Origin: Strigamia acuminata
Taxonomy: Eukaryota; Arthropoda; Chilopoda; Geophilomorpha; Linotaeniidae
Assembly: GCA_949358305.1 (NCBI GenBank)
Contig: OX442321.1
Coordinates: 4,613,605 to 4,677,604 of the forward strand
Direction of reading: 5' to 3'
Length of the DNA stretch: 64,000 nt
The notes under the pieces were generated by a model. It saw only the letters and a program-made list of their open reading frames with translations, was not told the DNA's origin and did no database searches. How positions within the stretch are numbered: the stretch's first letter is position 1; the number at the start of each line of letters is the position of its first letter. This document shows positions 10,161 to 20,400 of the stretch, one piece after another. A program made the translations under genes and the position numbers.

Positions 10161-12468
10161 ATGAATCAACCACAAATTTACAATAGACGTCGCACCAACC
10201 ATGGCTGGAAAATAAGTACTGTGTATCCAATAAAGACAAAGCCCAATTCAACTAATTTTGAAACTCCACTATTTCTTCAGAAATCACGAGAAAAGGAAAT
10301 TGTAAAAAAATAGCCTTCGGCAATGATGTCAAGAACAAACGACTAATTGCTTTGAAGAAGGAAATTGCACGCATCAGTGCCAAGAAAAGTTTTGCTTATA
10401 ATTTCTTTTGGATTCTACTCATTTCTTTCAGCTCTCTCGCTTGTTCGTATCAATCTTACGATCGATTAAGCTTCTTTTTATCTCGTCCAATCGATACAAA
10501 AGTGACTTTAAAACGTAATTCATCCGTCAAGTTTCCATCCATAACTCTATGTCCATACTACGACAACTATATGCTTTTGGTTGGTAAGAGACGGCAAAAA
10601 GCAATTGAAAAAAATGAGACGTATGAGAGGGCTTTTTGTGACATATTCCCATACGAATTGCTTGATGATACTTTTAACATTTCTACCTTATGGAGCCTCA
10701 TGTCCACCAATGGAACATTGACTCAAGCTTCAATATATTCAGTAAGACAAAACGTAGTAAATTACTATCATATCAAACAATTCCCCCCCAGCATACAGTA
10801 TATCCTAGGACCATGAACTAAGGATAACATGTGTAGTAGGCTTGTGCGGTATGATAAAAATCAAACATAAAATTGACCAAAACTATAAAAATCAACACAT
10901 TTGTGATGACTGACGACGCGATGTATTGCGGTATTGATGCGGTATTTGCAGTGTGGTGCTGTATTGCGGTATTTAGGTGAATACCGCGGTATTACATCGT
11001 AAAAAAATACCCCAGTATGGTATACCGCTACAGCACACAAAGCTAATGTGTAGTGTCCTTGTATTATAGGAAGTGTACTAGTCGAGTAACAGTAATGAAC
11101 TGAGGTGTTTATTTGTTCACATTAATAGCTACATAATATATAGCCGCACTGTATTCTGGGAGGACAACAAGTAACAAACATGCTTAATTGGCAAGCAATG
11201 CGTGACACGTAATTGCTGACATGCAATCAGCGCCCAGAACAACGAATCAATAGAAAATAACTCACGGATACGTGTCCATGTTATCCTTGATTCATGCTAA
11301 GCTTAGGACCCACAATATCTATACTTGCTTATTCAACAATTTTGCAAACTTTCAAATTTGCAATGGTAATTCTATTTTTTATTCCAGAGATCTTCACTAG
11401 ATAATGCACTGGAATCAGATAACATGGCACAACATTGTTCTGAAACTGCAACAAAAACAATGCTTGGCTCGTGCATCACATATTCCTTCAGTAATTGTTA
11501 AACCAAATAATTTTGTTGCCGCATTCCAATTTGTAAATATTTTATGTATTTTCTTTAGGAAATCTTATTCCGTTTTCCAAAGATGGTTTCAGGATTGTGT
11601 TTGTCTCAAATCGCAAGTTCCCATTCTGCGAGCCATTTTACATTCTGAAGGTAAATCGATAAATCCAAACTAAAAATATTACTGTAAAAGTGTAAAACCA
11701 ACTTGTTTCATTATTCAAAAAGTACATGCTGACGAACAATGACGACGACTCTGTAATATACAAAATTGCAGCTGGATATAGTGAATTGCATGTCAAAAAC
11801 TATATTTCGTATGGCTTGACTGCAAAAAGAGTTAGTTTCTCGATTTTCATCTATTTTTTATTAGCCCACATCAATATATTTCAATACTTCTTTGCAGTTC
11901 AAGGTTTTAAATAGAACTGAACAACCCTGCGACACAACTAAAGTCGTAAACGAGTGTGAAGTAAACTGTCTTGAAAACGCCTTAAAAAACAAAAATGTTA
12001 GTCATTGCAGGTAAATACTTTCTAAATTTCCAATCAAATGCGATTTCATTTTAAAATAAAATTTATTGTGACAGGCTACCTTTCACTTCACCTTTTGACT
12101 TGCCATGGTGTACCTTTAAAGGTGTGACAAGTCAACTGAAGGAATTTGACCAGTTGGTTCTTAATTTCAATTATTTGAAACAATGCACTTGTCCTAAAAT
12201 ATGTGACGAAATTTTGTACACCGATCATTTGAAATTGATTCAGAGTAGTAAATACGGCGCAATCTTATCCATCTACTTTGCTGATAATGTGATCGAAGAG
12301 GTTGAAGAATATTACACTTATGGTTTCATTGCTTTTATTTGCGACGTTGGTGGCAATTTGGGTATTTTCCTAGGGTTGAGCATTCCAGCAGTGTTCGACA
12401 TTGCGACACGATTTGTGACTGCAATGTCAGCCATTGTATACGCATCCAACAAATCAAATCAACATTGA
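10161..12468 (+). CDS. DEG/ENaC (pickpocket-type) channel subunit, gene 3 (subfamily A), 441 aa, intact
   Basis: Exons: 10161-10215, 10281-10741, 11388-11490, 11559-11650, 11723-11830, 11898-12010, 12075-12468. All introns are GT-AG, the phases are 1,0,1,0,0,2, and the total of 1326 nt is open throughout. The N-terminal ATG (MNQPQIYNRRRTNHGWKI) is kept in genes 4 and 6. TM1 lies at about 56-75, FPSITLCP at 103-110, CTCPKIC at 348-354, and TM2 with FLGLS at about 390-430 (G-L-S 411-413). It is predicted to form a trimeric cation channel at the plasma membrane, alone or with paralogues. Intron 2 is long (646 bp) because it holds an old hAT-like MITE shared with genes 4 and 6. It is closest to gene 6. 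Confidence 0.87.
10837..11045. mobile_element. hAT-like MITE in intron 2 of gene 3
   Basis: The ends TAGGCTTGTGCGGTA and the complement of TAGCTTTGTG are flanked by an exact 8-bp duplication ATGTGTAG (10829-10836 and 11046-11053), the hallmark of hAT transposition. The interior is rich in GCGGTAT motifs. Orthologous copies sit at 15244-15474 and 29746-29985 with the same flanks, so the insertion predates duplication of the subfamily-A genes. Confidence 0.8.
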
Positions 12469-12533
12469 ATAATGTATCACTTCACAGCACTCAAAACAAC
12501 CATGGAATTTAGCCTTCATTAATATCAACTAAA

Positions 12534-12635
12534 ATGACTTCCCCAAAAAGAGTTAAGATAAAATTAAAACCACCATTCCTTGGCTTATCTCTTCTGCAAC
12601 TGCTACTGGCTATTGTTACCACATGTTGCAGGTAG
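12534..12635 (+). other. 33-codon micro-ORF, kept in three paralogous flanks
   Basis: The frame starts MTSPKRVKIKLKPPF and ends in a hydrophobic LLQLLLAIVTTCCR before TAG; the end sequence TTGCAGGTAGTC also resembles a splice donor. Copies at 23897-23998 and 31534-31635 have the same length, start and stop, with only conservative or few replacements. It could be a short membrane peptide, a first exon, or simply recent duplication without coding function. Confidence 0.3.
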
Positions 12636-12901
12636 TCTAGTTCAGTTGAGTTTTTAGTGGGTTCAATCGAGAATTCAATTCACTAAGCCACGTATTTAGG
12701 GATTTTAAGAAGACGACAATTTGTCTTTTCACGTTTGAACATACCTAATGTAATGTAATGGAATGGAATTGCTGTAACTAAATGTAACGTATTTTACCGA
12801 TTAATCAAAATTAATTTTAATTTTTCTATTTAATTGTGTGCGCATTTGTATTATCATCAGCATGTTACGGTTTCGTTGTTAAAGTAATATAAACGCTTAC
12901 C

Positions 12902-13170
12902 TTATCACATCTTGTAGAATCTCGAATTTTACCAGTCCATTGTATGAAAAAATACAGTAAAGATAGCTGTGTATTTGGGTTGTTTGTAGTTGTTCGTGCT
13001 GCACCATCTGAAATAAAATTACAAAATGAGATGTGATAACTGATATTTTTCAAGTTAAACAATTTCACCAGTGAAATAAAACTCAAATCACGTTCTACCT
13101 TGTAAGCAACACCTGACTCCGTGGTGTTGGATTGTCCTCTTAGATGTAGTTCTACTGTACCAAAATTCAA
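12902..13170 (-). other. splice-like antisense cassette (two candidate exons)
   Basis: On the minus strand, a candidate exon from about 13170 ends at ACAAG before GTAGAA. After an 85-bp AT-rich interval ending TTTATTTCAG, a second exon (about 13010-12902) begins ATGGTGCAGCACGAAC and ends before GTAAGC. The second exon is open in this copy and in the copy at 24560-24680 but carries a stop in the copy at 32205-32320; a diverged copy follows gene 7 (35150-35290). It may be a decayed small gene or a non-coding RNA. No product is recognised. Confidence 0.25.
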
Positions 13171-13455
13171 AGAGTAGTAATTACGTATGTCGCAAAATAG
13201 AACTACGTGGGGAAAGGGTTGTTTGTTGTGTTTTTATTTTTATTACGGTTTCGACTGGTCAGTGAACCGGTCAGCAGGCGACTCCTTGCGCAGTAGTAGC
13301 AACAGCACGCGCCGTCGTAATAATTTTCTTGTTCACTTGTTGAAAAACGCTTGGCATAGTGAAGGATATGTTGTTGCATGTGGCGCTGTTTCGTAAACTC
13401 CCATCAAGAGATGGCGCAGCTGTGGCATTGTAAATTTCAATCAAGAGATGGCGCT

Positions 13456-14187
13456 AGTCTAACCAGGGAACGAGCGGAAAAACGAGCTGCCAGACGGGGA
13501 AGAAAAGGCGTCAAACGCCAAAAGACCGGTGGCCAAACAACCGACTCGTACGATTCGACCCAAACCGGTTCCGACGCGGATAACGAAAGCGAGGCCGATT
13601 CAATGACCTCAAAAGGAATCAATGTCCAGGGGTGGGCCAGTATCGTGGACGAGCCAGTCGAGATCCAGAATGAATTTTTGGAAGCTTTTCAGCAAGATAA
13701 TCGGAACAATCGAGGAAGACAGTCATGGGCATTCGCGCAATCTTTCGCGGCTAAAGCTGGCCACACCAGCCAAACGCCAAACGACCCGAATTCCGAAATG
13801 ATACGATTGATTAATCAACAAAATCAAATCAGAAATCAACAAGGACGAGATAGGTTGGCAATGCCAAGCCTCGAAGACATACGAACAGTTAAAGCTAACG
13901 TCGACGCAGCTAACGAAGCCGCAAAAGCTAAGAACCAGACCGCTAACGACGCCAATAAGGAAGCCGCGAAAGTTAATTCGCAATTGTACGGAGGGAGAAA
14001 ATCAACCGTATTAATAAAACAAAATAACGGGATTCTGAGCGGAACAGCCGTGAATGGAATCTTCCCCCCCCCGCTCGAGTTACGGGAAGCTATTTTGTGT
14101 CCAGACAGAACAATCGATTATAAATTTCAAAACCAGCTTGACATAGCAACCAATAAACTGAGCGAACTTAACAATCATGAATTTTGA
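13456..14187 (+). CDS. truncated ORF of TIR element X, about 243 codons, unknown function
   Basis: The frame is open from the junction at 13456 to TGA at 14185-14187; upstream codons in the same frame belong to unrelated flank. The start is therefore lost, and an in-frame ATG (MTSKGINVQGW) exists near 13603. The N-terminal part is basic (RAARRGRKGVKRQKTGG), followed by an acidic/Ser-rich segment, then Gln/Asn-rich and Ala/Asn/Lys helical segments (VDAANEAAKAKNQTANDA). No transposase, helicase or capsid motif is recognised. Position next to a TIR suggests it was encoded by the transposon; it might instead be captured DNA. It is certainly incomplete at its 5' end. Confidence 0.45.
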   Translation, partial: SLTRERAEKRAARRGRKGVKRQKTGGQTTDSYDSTQTGSDADNESEADSMTSKGINVQGWASIVDEPVEIQNEFLEAFQQDNRNNRGRQSWAFAQSFAAKAGHTSQTPNDPNSEMIRLINQQNQIRNQQGRDRLAMPSLEDIRTVKANVDAANEAAKAKNQTANDANKEAAKVNSQLYGGRKSTVLIKQNNGILSGTAVNGIFPPPLELREAILCPDRTIDYKFQNQLDIATNKLSELNNHEF

Positions 14188-14401
14188 AAAAGTAACAGCT
14201 TAAAACATTGCTTCCAGACTTTTAAAAAACATTTTATTATTAAATATTAGTCATTTTACATCATTTCAAACATCTAAAATAATCAAACTAAATAAAACCA
14301 CAACAAAACTACTTTTCCTAGTGAAAGTATACAGGTAACAGTTATGAGTAAACAGGCTCGACCAATAGGAACTGGTCCCCTTCTAACGGTGAGCCAGAGT
14401 A
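13456..14401. mobile_element. TIR element X, right part (5'-truncated)
   Basis: The fragment begins at an abrupt junction with channel-gene 3' flank and ends with GAGCCAGAGTA followed by TA (14402-14403). Its terminal 45 bp are the inverted complement of 9882-9930. It carries a long plus-strand frame. The same interior sequence survives, deleted, at 9972-10035. Ends starting TACTCTGGCT next to TA suit a Tc1/mariner-like or related TIR transposon, but no transposase is present. Confidence 0.65.
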
Positions 14402-15243
14402 TAGATGCTTTCCTTGTGAGCCAGACAAACCTGAAGATTTTTATATGCTTATGTCTCAGCCATCATTTTGACTAGAGTATAAAGCATTTCGTACCTTAAC
14501 GTAAAGAGTTAAAACTTTAAAAGTTCTAACAAATTGATTTTCATACTTTTATTCAAGTTCACTTCAATAGAACATGAATCAACCACAAATTCACAATAGA
14601 CGTCGCACCAACCACGGCTGGAAAATAAGTACAGTATATCCAATAAAGAAAAAGCCCAATTCAACTAATTTTGAAACTCCACTATTTATTCAGAAATCAC
14701 GAGAAAAGGAAATTGTAAAAAAATAGCCTTCGGTAATGATGTCAAGAACAAACGACTAATTGCTTTGAAGAAGGAAATTGCACGCATCAGTGCCAAGAAA
14801 AGTTTTGCTTATAATTTCTTTTGGATTCTACTCATTTCTTTCAGCTCTCTCGCTTGTTCGTATCAATCTTACGATCGATTGAGCTTCTTTTTACCTCGTC
14901 CAATCGATACAAAAGTGACTATAAAACGTAATTCATCCGTCAAGTTTCCATCCATAACTCTATGTCCATACAACGACAACTTTATGCTTTTGGTTGGTAA
15001 GAGACGGCAAAAAGCAATTGAAAAAAATGAGAAGTATTTTTGCAACATACTCCCATACGAATTGCTTGATGATACTTTTAACATTTCTACCTTATGGAGC
15101 CTCATGTCCATCAATGGAACATTGAGTCAAGTTTCAATATATTCAGTAAGACAAAACGTAGTAAATTACTATCATATCAAACAATTCCCCCCCCCCAGAA
15201 TACAGTATATCCTACGACCATGAACTAAAGATAACATGTGTAG

Positions 15244-15474
15244 TAGGCTTGTACGGTAATTTTTCTGCACGAGTGCAGTATGATAAAGATCAAACATAAA
15301 ATTGATCAAAACTGTAAAAACCAACACATTTGTGATGACTGACGACGCGATGTATTGCGGTATTGATGCGGTATTTGCAGTGTGGTGCGGTATTGCGGTA
15401 TTTTGGTGGATACCGCGGTATTACGTCGTAAAAAAATACCCCAGTATGGTAAACCGCTACAGCACAGAAAGCTA
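15244..15474. mobile_element. hAT-like MITE in intron 2 of gene 4
   Basis: Same element and same 8-bp flank ATGTGTAG as in gene 3 (10837-11045), here about 20 bp longer. It was inherited by gene duplication rather than inserted anew. Confidence 0.75.
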
Positions 15475-16836
15475 ATGTGTAGTGTCCTTTTATTACAGGA
15501 AGTGTACTAGTCGAGTAACAGTAATGAACTGAGGTGTTTATTTGTTCACATTAATAAAATGTGTGCACCGACTGGTAACAATGCAGTTAAACACTACAAA
15601 ATGGACAGGCATTCACATGTTCAGAGCATTTTGCCACCGATGGCGCTACATAAAATATAGCCGCACTGTATTCTGGGAGGACAACAAGTAAACAAACATG
15701 CTTAATTGGCAAACAATGCGTGACACGTAATTGCCGACATCCAATCAGCGCCCAGAACAACGAATCAATAGAAAACAACTCACGGATACGTGTCCATGTT
15801 ATCCTTGATTCATGCTAAGCTTAGGACCCACAATATCTATACTTGTTTATCCAACAACTTTGCAAACTTTCAAATTTGCAATGGTAATTCTATTTTTTAT
15901 TCTAGAGATCTTCACTAGATAATGCACTGGAATCAGATAACATGGCACAACATTCTTCTGAAACTGTAACAAAAACAATGCTTGGCTCGTGCATCACATA
16001 TTCCTTCAGTAATTGTTAAACCAAATAATTTTGTTGCCGCATTCCAATTTGTAAATATTTTATGTATTTTCTTTAGGAAATCTTATTCCGTTTTCCAAAG
16101 ATGGTTTCAGGATTGTGTTTGTCTCAAATCCAAATTACCCATTCTGCGCGCCATTCTACCTTCTGACGGTAAATCGATAAATCCAAACTAAAAATATTAT
16201 TGTAAAACCAACTTGTTTCATTATTCGAATAGTACATGCTGACGAACAATGACGACGACTCTGTAATATACAAAATTGCAGCTGGATATAGTGAATTGCA
16301 TGTCAAAAACTATATTTCGTATGGCTTGACTGCAAAAAGAGTTAGTTTCTCGATTTTCATCTATTTTTTATTAGCTGACATCAATATATTTCAATACTTC
16401 TTTGCAGTTCAAGGCTTTAAATAGAACTGAACAACCCTGCGACACAACTAAAGTCGTAAACGAGTGTGAAGTAAACTGTCTTGAAAACGCCCTAAAAAGC
16501 AAAAATGGTAGTCATTGCAGGTAACTACTTTCTAAATTTCCAATCAAATGCGATTTCATTTTAAAATAAAATTTATTGTGACAGGTTACCTTTCACTTCA
16601 CCTTTTGACTTGCCATGGTGTACCTTTAATGATGTGACAAGTCAACTGAAGGAATTTGAAGAGTTGGTCCTTAATTTCAATTATTTGAAACAATGCACTT
16701 GTCCTAAAATATGTGACGAAATTTTGTACACCGATCATTTGAAATTGATTCAGAGTAGTAAATACGCCGCAATCTTATCCATCTACTTTGCTGATAATGT
16801 GATCGAAGAAGTTGAAGAATATTACAGTTATGGTTT

Positions 16837-17316
16837 TGTAAAAACTAGGGTTTTATTGTACTTTAATTTTATATTAAATTGGTGTTGGGAAATTTTGGGT
16901 TTTTACTGTAAACTGTTTTTAATTGCCTTCTGCGAATTTTTTGAAGGGAAAACCCGAGTCTTTTGTTGTGATTCTAGAAGTGTCTAAATTTTCACCAGAT
17001 GTGGTGACGTTTTCTATTGTTTAGAGTTTTTGACCTTTTTTTGACTTTTTGTTCTCATTTTCTGAGAACTAATTATATTTGTATGTTTTGTTCTTGTTTC
17101 CAAGAACTGATTATCTCATGTATTTAACATCGTTTTTCAACAAAAATAAACCAGTACAAACTTTCACTTTACCCAAGCAGGACTGCTCTTGTTGAGCAGT
17201 TAGAATTTATTTGTATTCACACACTGAAAAAGAACTTAGAAATTTTCGAAACCTGAACCAACTGAATTTACATCAAAAAAGCGAACTTTTAACATTCACA
17301 AACTGGGATTTTCACA
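16837..17316 (+). repeat. 5' LTR of the BEL/Pao element
   Basis: 480 bp from TGTAAAAAC to TTTTCACA; the partner of 22717-23196. Confidence 0.9.
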
Positions 17317-17334
17317 TGGTGCCGAAACCCGGGA
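17317..17334 (+). promoter_or_regulatory. primer binding site, complementary to tRNA-Phe 3' end
   Basis: TGGTGCCGAAACCCGGGA directly abuts the 5' LTR. Its complement ends in ...TTTCGGCACCA, which matches the acceptor stem of eukaryotic tRNA-Phe (5' GCCGAAA). Confidence 0.75.
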
Positions 17335-17405
17335 AATTAATTTAAACCGGACCTGAAAAATTTGTGTCAAGAACGTGAGTGTTGAAATTTATTTTGAACG
17401 TAAAA

Positions 17406-20400
17406 ATGGCCGAAATTTCGGAAATCGATAAGCTGAAGAGGAATCGCACGACCGCGAGAACGGCGTGCACCCGGCTGACCAACTCGACAGCCGGCTTGCT
17501 GGCAGAGGTGCCGGTCGATTTGAAGAAGTTGGCGCGACACAGAGCCCAACTACAAGCCAAAAAGGACATTTTGGCGGGACTGGACGAACGAATTGGAAAC
17601 TTGATCGCCGACGACAATGAAGCCACGGCCGACCAGGAAACGGCGGACATCTACCAGGAACGCCTGATAGACCACATGGAGGACTTGATGCAGCACGCGG
17701 ACGAGATACGACGAGCCGAGGTGGGACAAGCGAACGAGGCGACAGCGGCCGCCAACCAAAAAAAGCTGGAAGACGCGATCGCCGCCCAGATGCTGCTGAA
17801 CCAACAGGCCATCACCGCTCAGATCGCCGCCCAGGTCCAGGTCCATTTGCCGCCGCCAGCCGTGCCGCCACCGGTCAACGAGGATCAGGATGCAGGTTCT
17901 ATGAAATTACCCACTATTAATATGAACAAATATAACGGAGACCCGACCAAATGGTGCGACTTTTGGTCAAATTACGAAATTGGAATCGGGAGCAATAAGA
18001 GACTTACACCAAAGGCAAAACTTGTGTATCTGAAAACATTTTTGGAGGGGCCAGCGGCCAGCGTTGTTGCGGGGCTTAATCCAACAGACGAAAATTATGA
18101 AACCGCCAAGGAACTTTTAAAAAATCGTTTTGGCAAGAAAAATGTCGTGATTAATGCCCATTTGCGTGCCATAGAAAGAGTGCCAGCGGTGAAAAAGATT
18201 GGGGATTTGACAGCGCTCAGAAGGCTGTATGACGAGTGCGAGTTGCACGTGCGCAGCCTTGAGAACTTGGAAGTTGAAGTGGCCACATTTGGCGCTCTGT
18301 TGTGTCCGAAATTAATGGCCGCCGTGCCAGATTTTATCGCGATGGGATTCGCGCAGGGGGACAACGACGACGAGACCGACATTAAAGCTTTCCTCACATA
18401 TTTGAATAAACAAATTGGGTTGAGGGAGCGAACGGCCGCCGCTAATGATTATAACAGAGAGTCAAATTTGGAGGAAAAGAAAACAAGCCGACCCACGTTT
18501 ACAAAAAACACGGAATGGGTTAAAAAGAAAGTGACTCTGCCATCGGTCAACGCCCTCACCATCAACACGAGCGAGTGCATTTATTGCGAGGTCACCGAGC
18601 ACGCGACGGAAGCCTGCCCACTGCCGCCCCACAAGAAAAGACGAAATTTAATGAGAATGGGTCGATGTTTTTTATGCTTTGACAAAGGGCATCGGGTGAC
18701 CAAATGCACGGCAAAAATAAAATGTGAAAAGTGCAATAGACGTCATCACACCCAACTTTGCGAGGACGACGACACGGAGGAGGTCAAGACGACGGCCGTG
18801 CTGGAAATTAATAAAAGCGAGTTGTATTTTCAGGTCTTGATGGTGGATGTTGAGTCGAAAACGAGGAGAAAAACAGTTCAATGTTTTTTTGATGGGGGCA
18901 GCCACCGCACCTTCATCACCGAGAAACTGGCAGACGAATTAAACGCACCCGAGTCCGGCCAACAAAAGATGTCAATTACGCCATTTGGGGAACGAAGCTC
19001 GCGATCAGCCGTTCGCAGACAAGTGCAAGTTACGCTTCGAGCAAGGGGCGGCAAGGAGGGACAGATCGCCATCAATGCCATTGTCGTGCCGTGGATCACG
19101 AGCTCCGTAGCGAGGCCCATTCATCACGATGTGCGTGCCATGTTGGACGAGCGCGGGATTCGAATCGATGAAAATTTAGACCAGCGTCAATGTGGTGCAG
19201 TATCAATTTTGGTGGGCACAGATTATTTCTGGCAAATAGTCAGTGGACGGATTGAGAGACTGGGGTCCGGTCTAGTGGGTTTGGACACGTTATTTGGATG
19301 GACAATACACGGGTCAAGCGAGTTGCGAGCTGCCAACAACGACGGTTTGATAGTACCAGTTAATTTGATTAAATATGAAGAGAAATTGGACAAACAGTTG
19401 CAATTATTTTGGGAATTGGATGCATTAGGGATAAAGCACGAGTCTAATAGTGACAAGTGCGATGAAGAAATGCAAGCACTTACGAGTTTTCGTAATTCAC
19501 TAAAATGGAACGGGACGCGTTATGAAGTAAAACTACCTTGGCTAATGAATAAAAATGAACTTGATGACAATTACACTGTGGCTCTACGAAGGTTTTGGAA
19601 CTTAGTAAGGAAATTTAAGCAAGATTCAAAATTGTACGAACAATATAAGGCTGTAATTGAAACTCAACTCGCCGAGGGAATTTTGGAGGAAGTTCCATTA
19701 AAAAGTGAAAAGGAAAAAGACTGTTATTATTTGCCCCATTCGCCAGTGATAAAAGAGAACCGTGAAACTACAAAGTTACGTGTAGTTTGTGACGCTTCAT
19801 CCCACGGTGTCCGCAGCAAATCTTTAAATGACTGTCTTTTTACGGGACCAAATTTGTTGCCCGAATTAATTAATGTTTTGATTAATTTTCGTACTTACCT
19901 GTTTGCAGCCACCGGAGACATCGAAAAAGCCTTCCACCAGATTGAGGTACACGTTGAGGACAGGGACTGTTTGAGAATTTTTTGGTTGCACGTGGAATGG
20001 GACGGGAAGGGACCAATAAAATTAAGGATACTGCGATACACACGAGTGTTGTTCGGGGCAACGCCGAGCCCTTTCCTGCTGAACGCCACCATTGATGAAC
20101 ACATCAAGAAGTTTGAAGGACAATTCAAGGAAACAGTTGAGCAAGTGGATGATAAGTTTTACGTTGACGATTTTGTTGATAGCCAACCCGACGAGGAAAA
20201 ATTACAAAGGACCTGTCAAGAAGTTACCACTATTTTGAGCGAGGCGCACATGAAGCTAACCAAGTGGATTTCCAATTCCAACCAAGTCTGGACAGCGATG
20301 AATGGAAACGCTGAGGGCCCGAAGAAATGCACCAAAGTTTTGGGATTAATTTGGGATGTTGAAAAGGACTGTTTGGGTTTGGAAATGGGAGAAATATTGA

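Larger units (their letters stand above)
12469..13455. repeat. 3' flank cassette of subfamily-A channel genes
   Basis: This stretch recurs, with insertions, after gene 4 (23835-25110) and gene 6 (31478-32450), and its last part recurs after gene 7 (about 36100-36330). It contains a 33-codon micro-ORF (12534-12635), a splice-like antisense cassette (12902-13170) and two ATCAAGAGATGGCGC repeats near 13402-13455. It ends abruptly at about 13456, where DNA of element X begins. Confidence 0.7.

Noticed and set aside
10352-10816. Stand-alone 154-aa proteins beginning KKEIARIS in genes 3, 4 and 6
   Set aside because: They start at a TTG inside exon 2 and run into intron 2; the spliced model with the upstream ATG exon explains them.
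13378-13455. Apparent N-terminus (MWRCFVNS...) of the 269-codon frame ending at 14187
   Set aside because: These codons lie in channel-gene 3' flank that recurs after genes 4 and 7; the open frame crosses a rearrangement junction, so this is not a genuine start.
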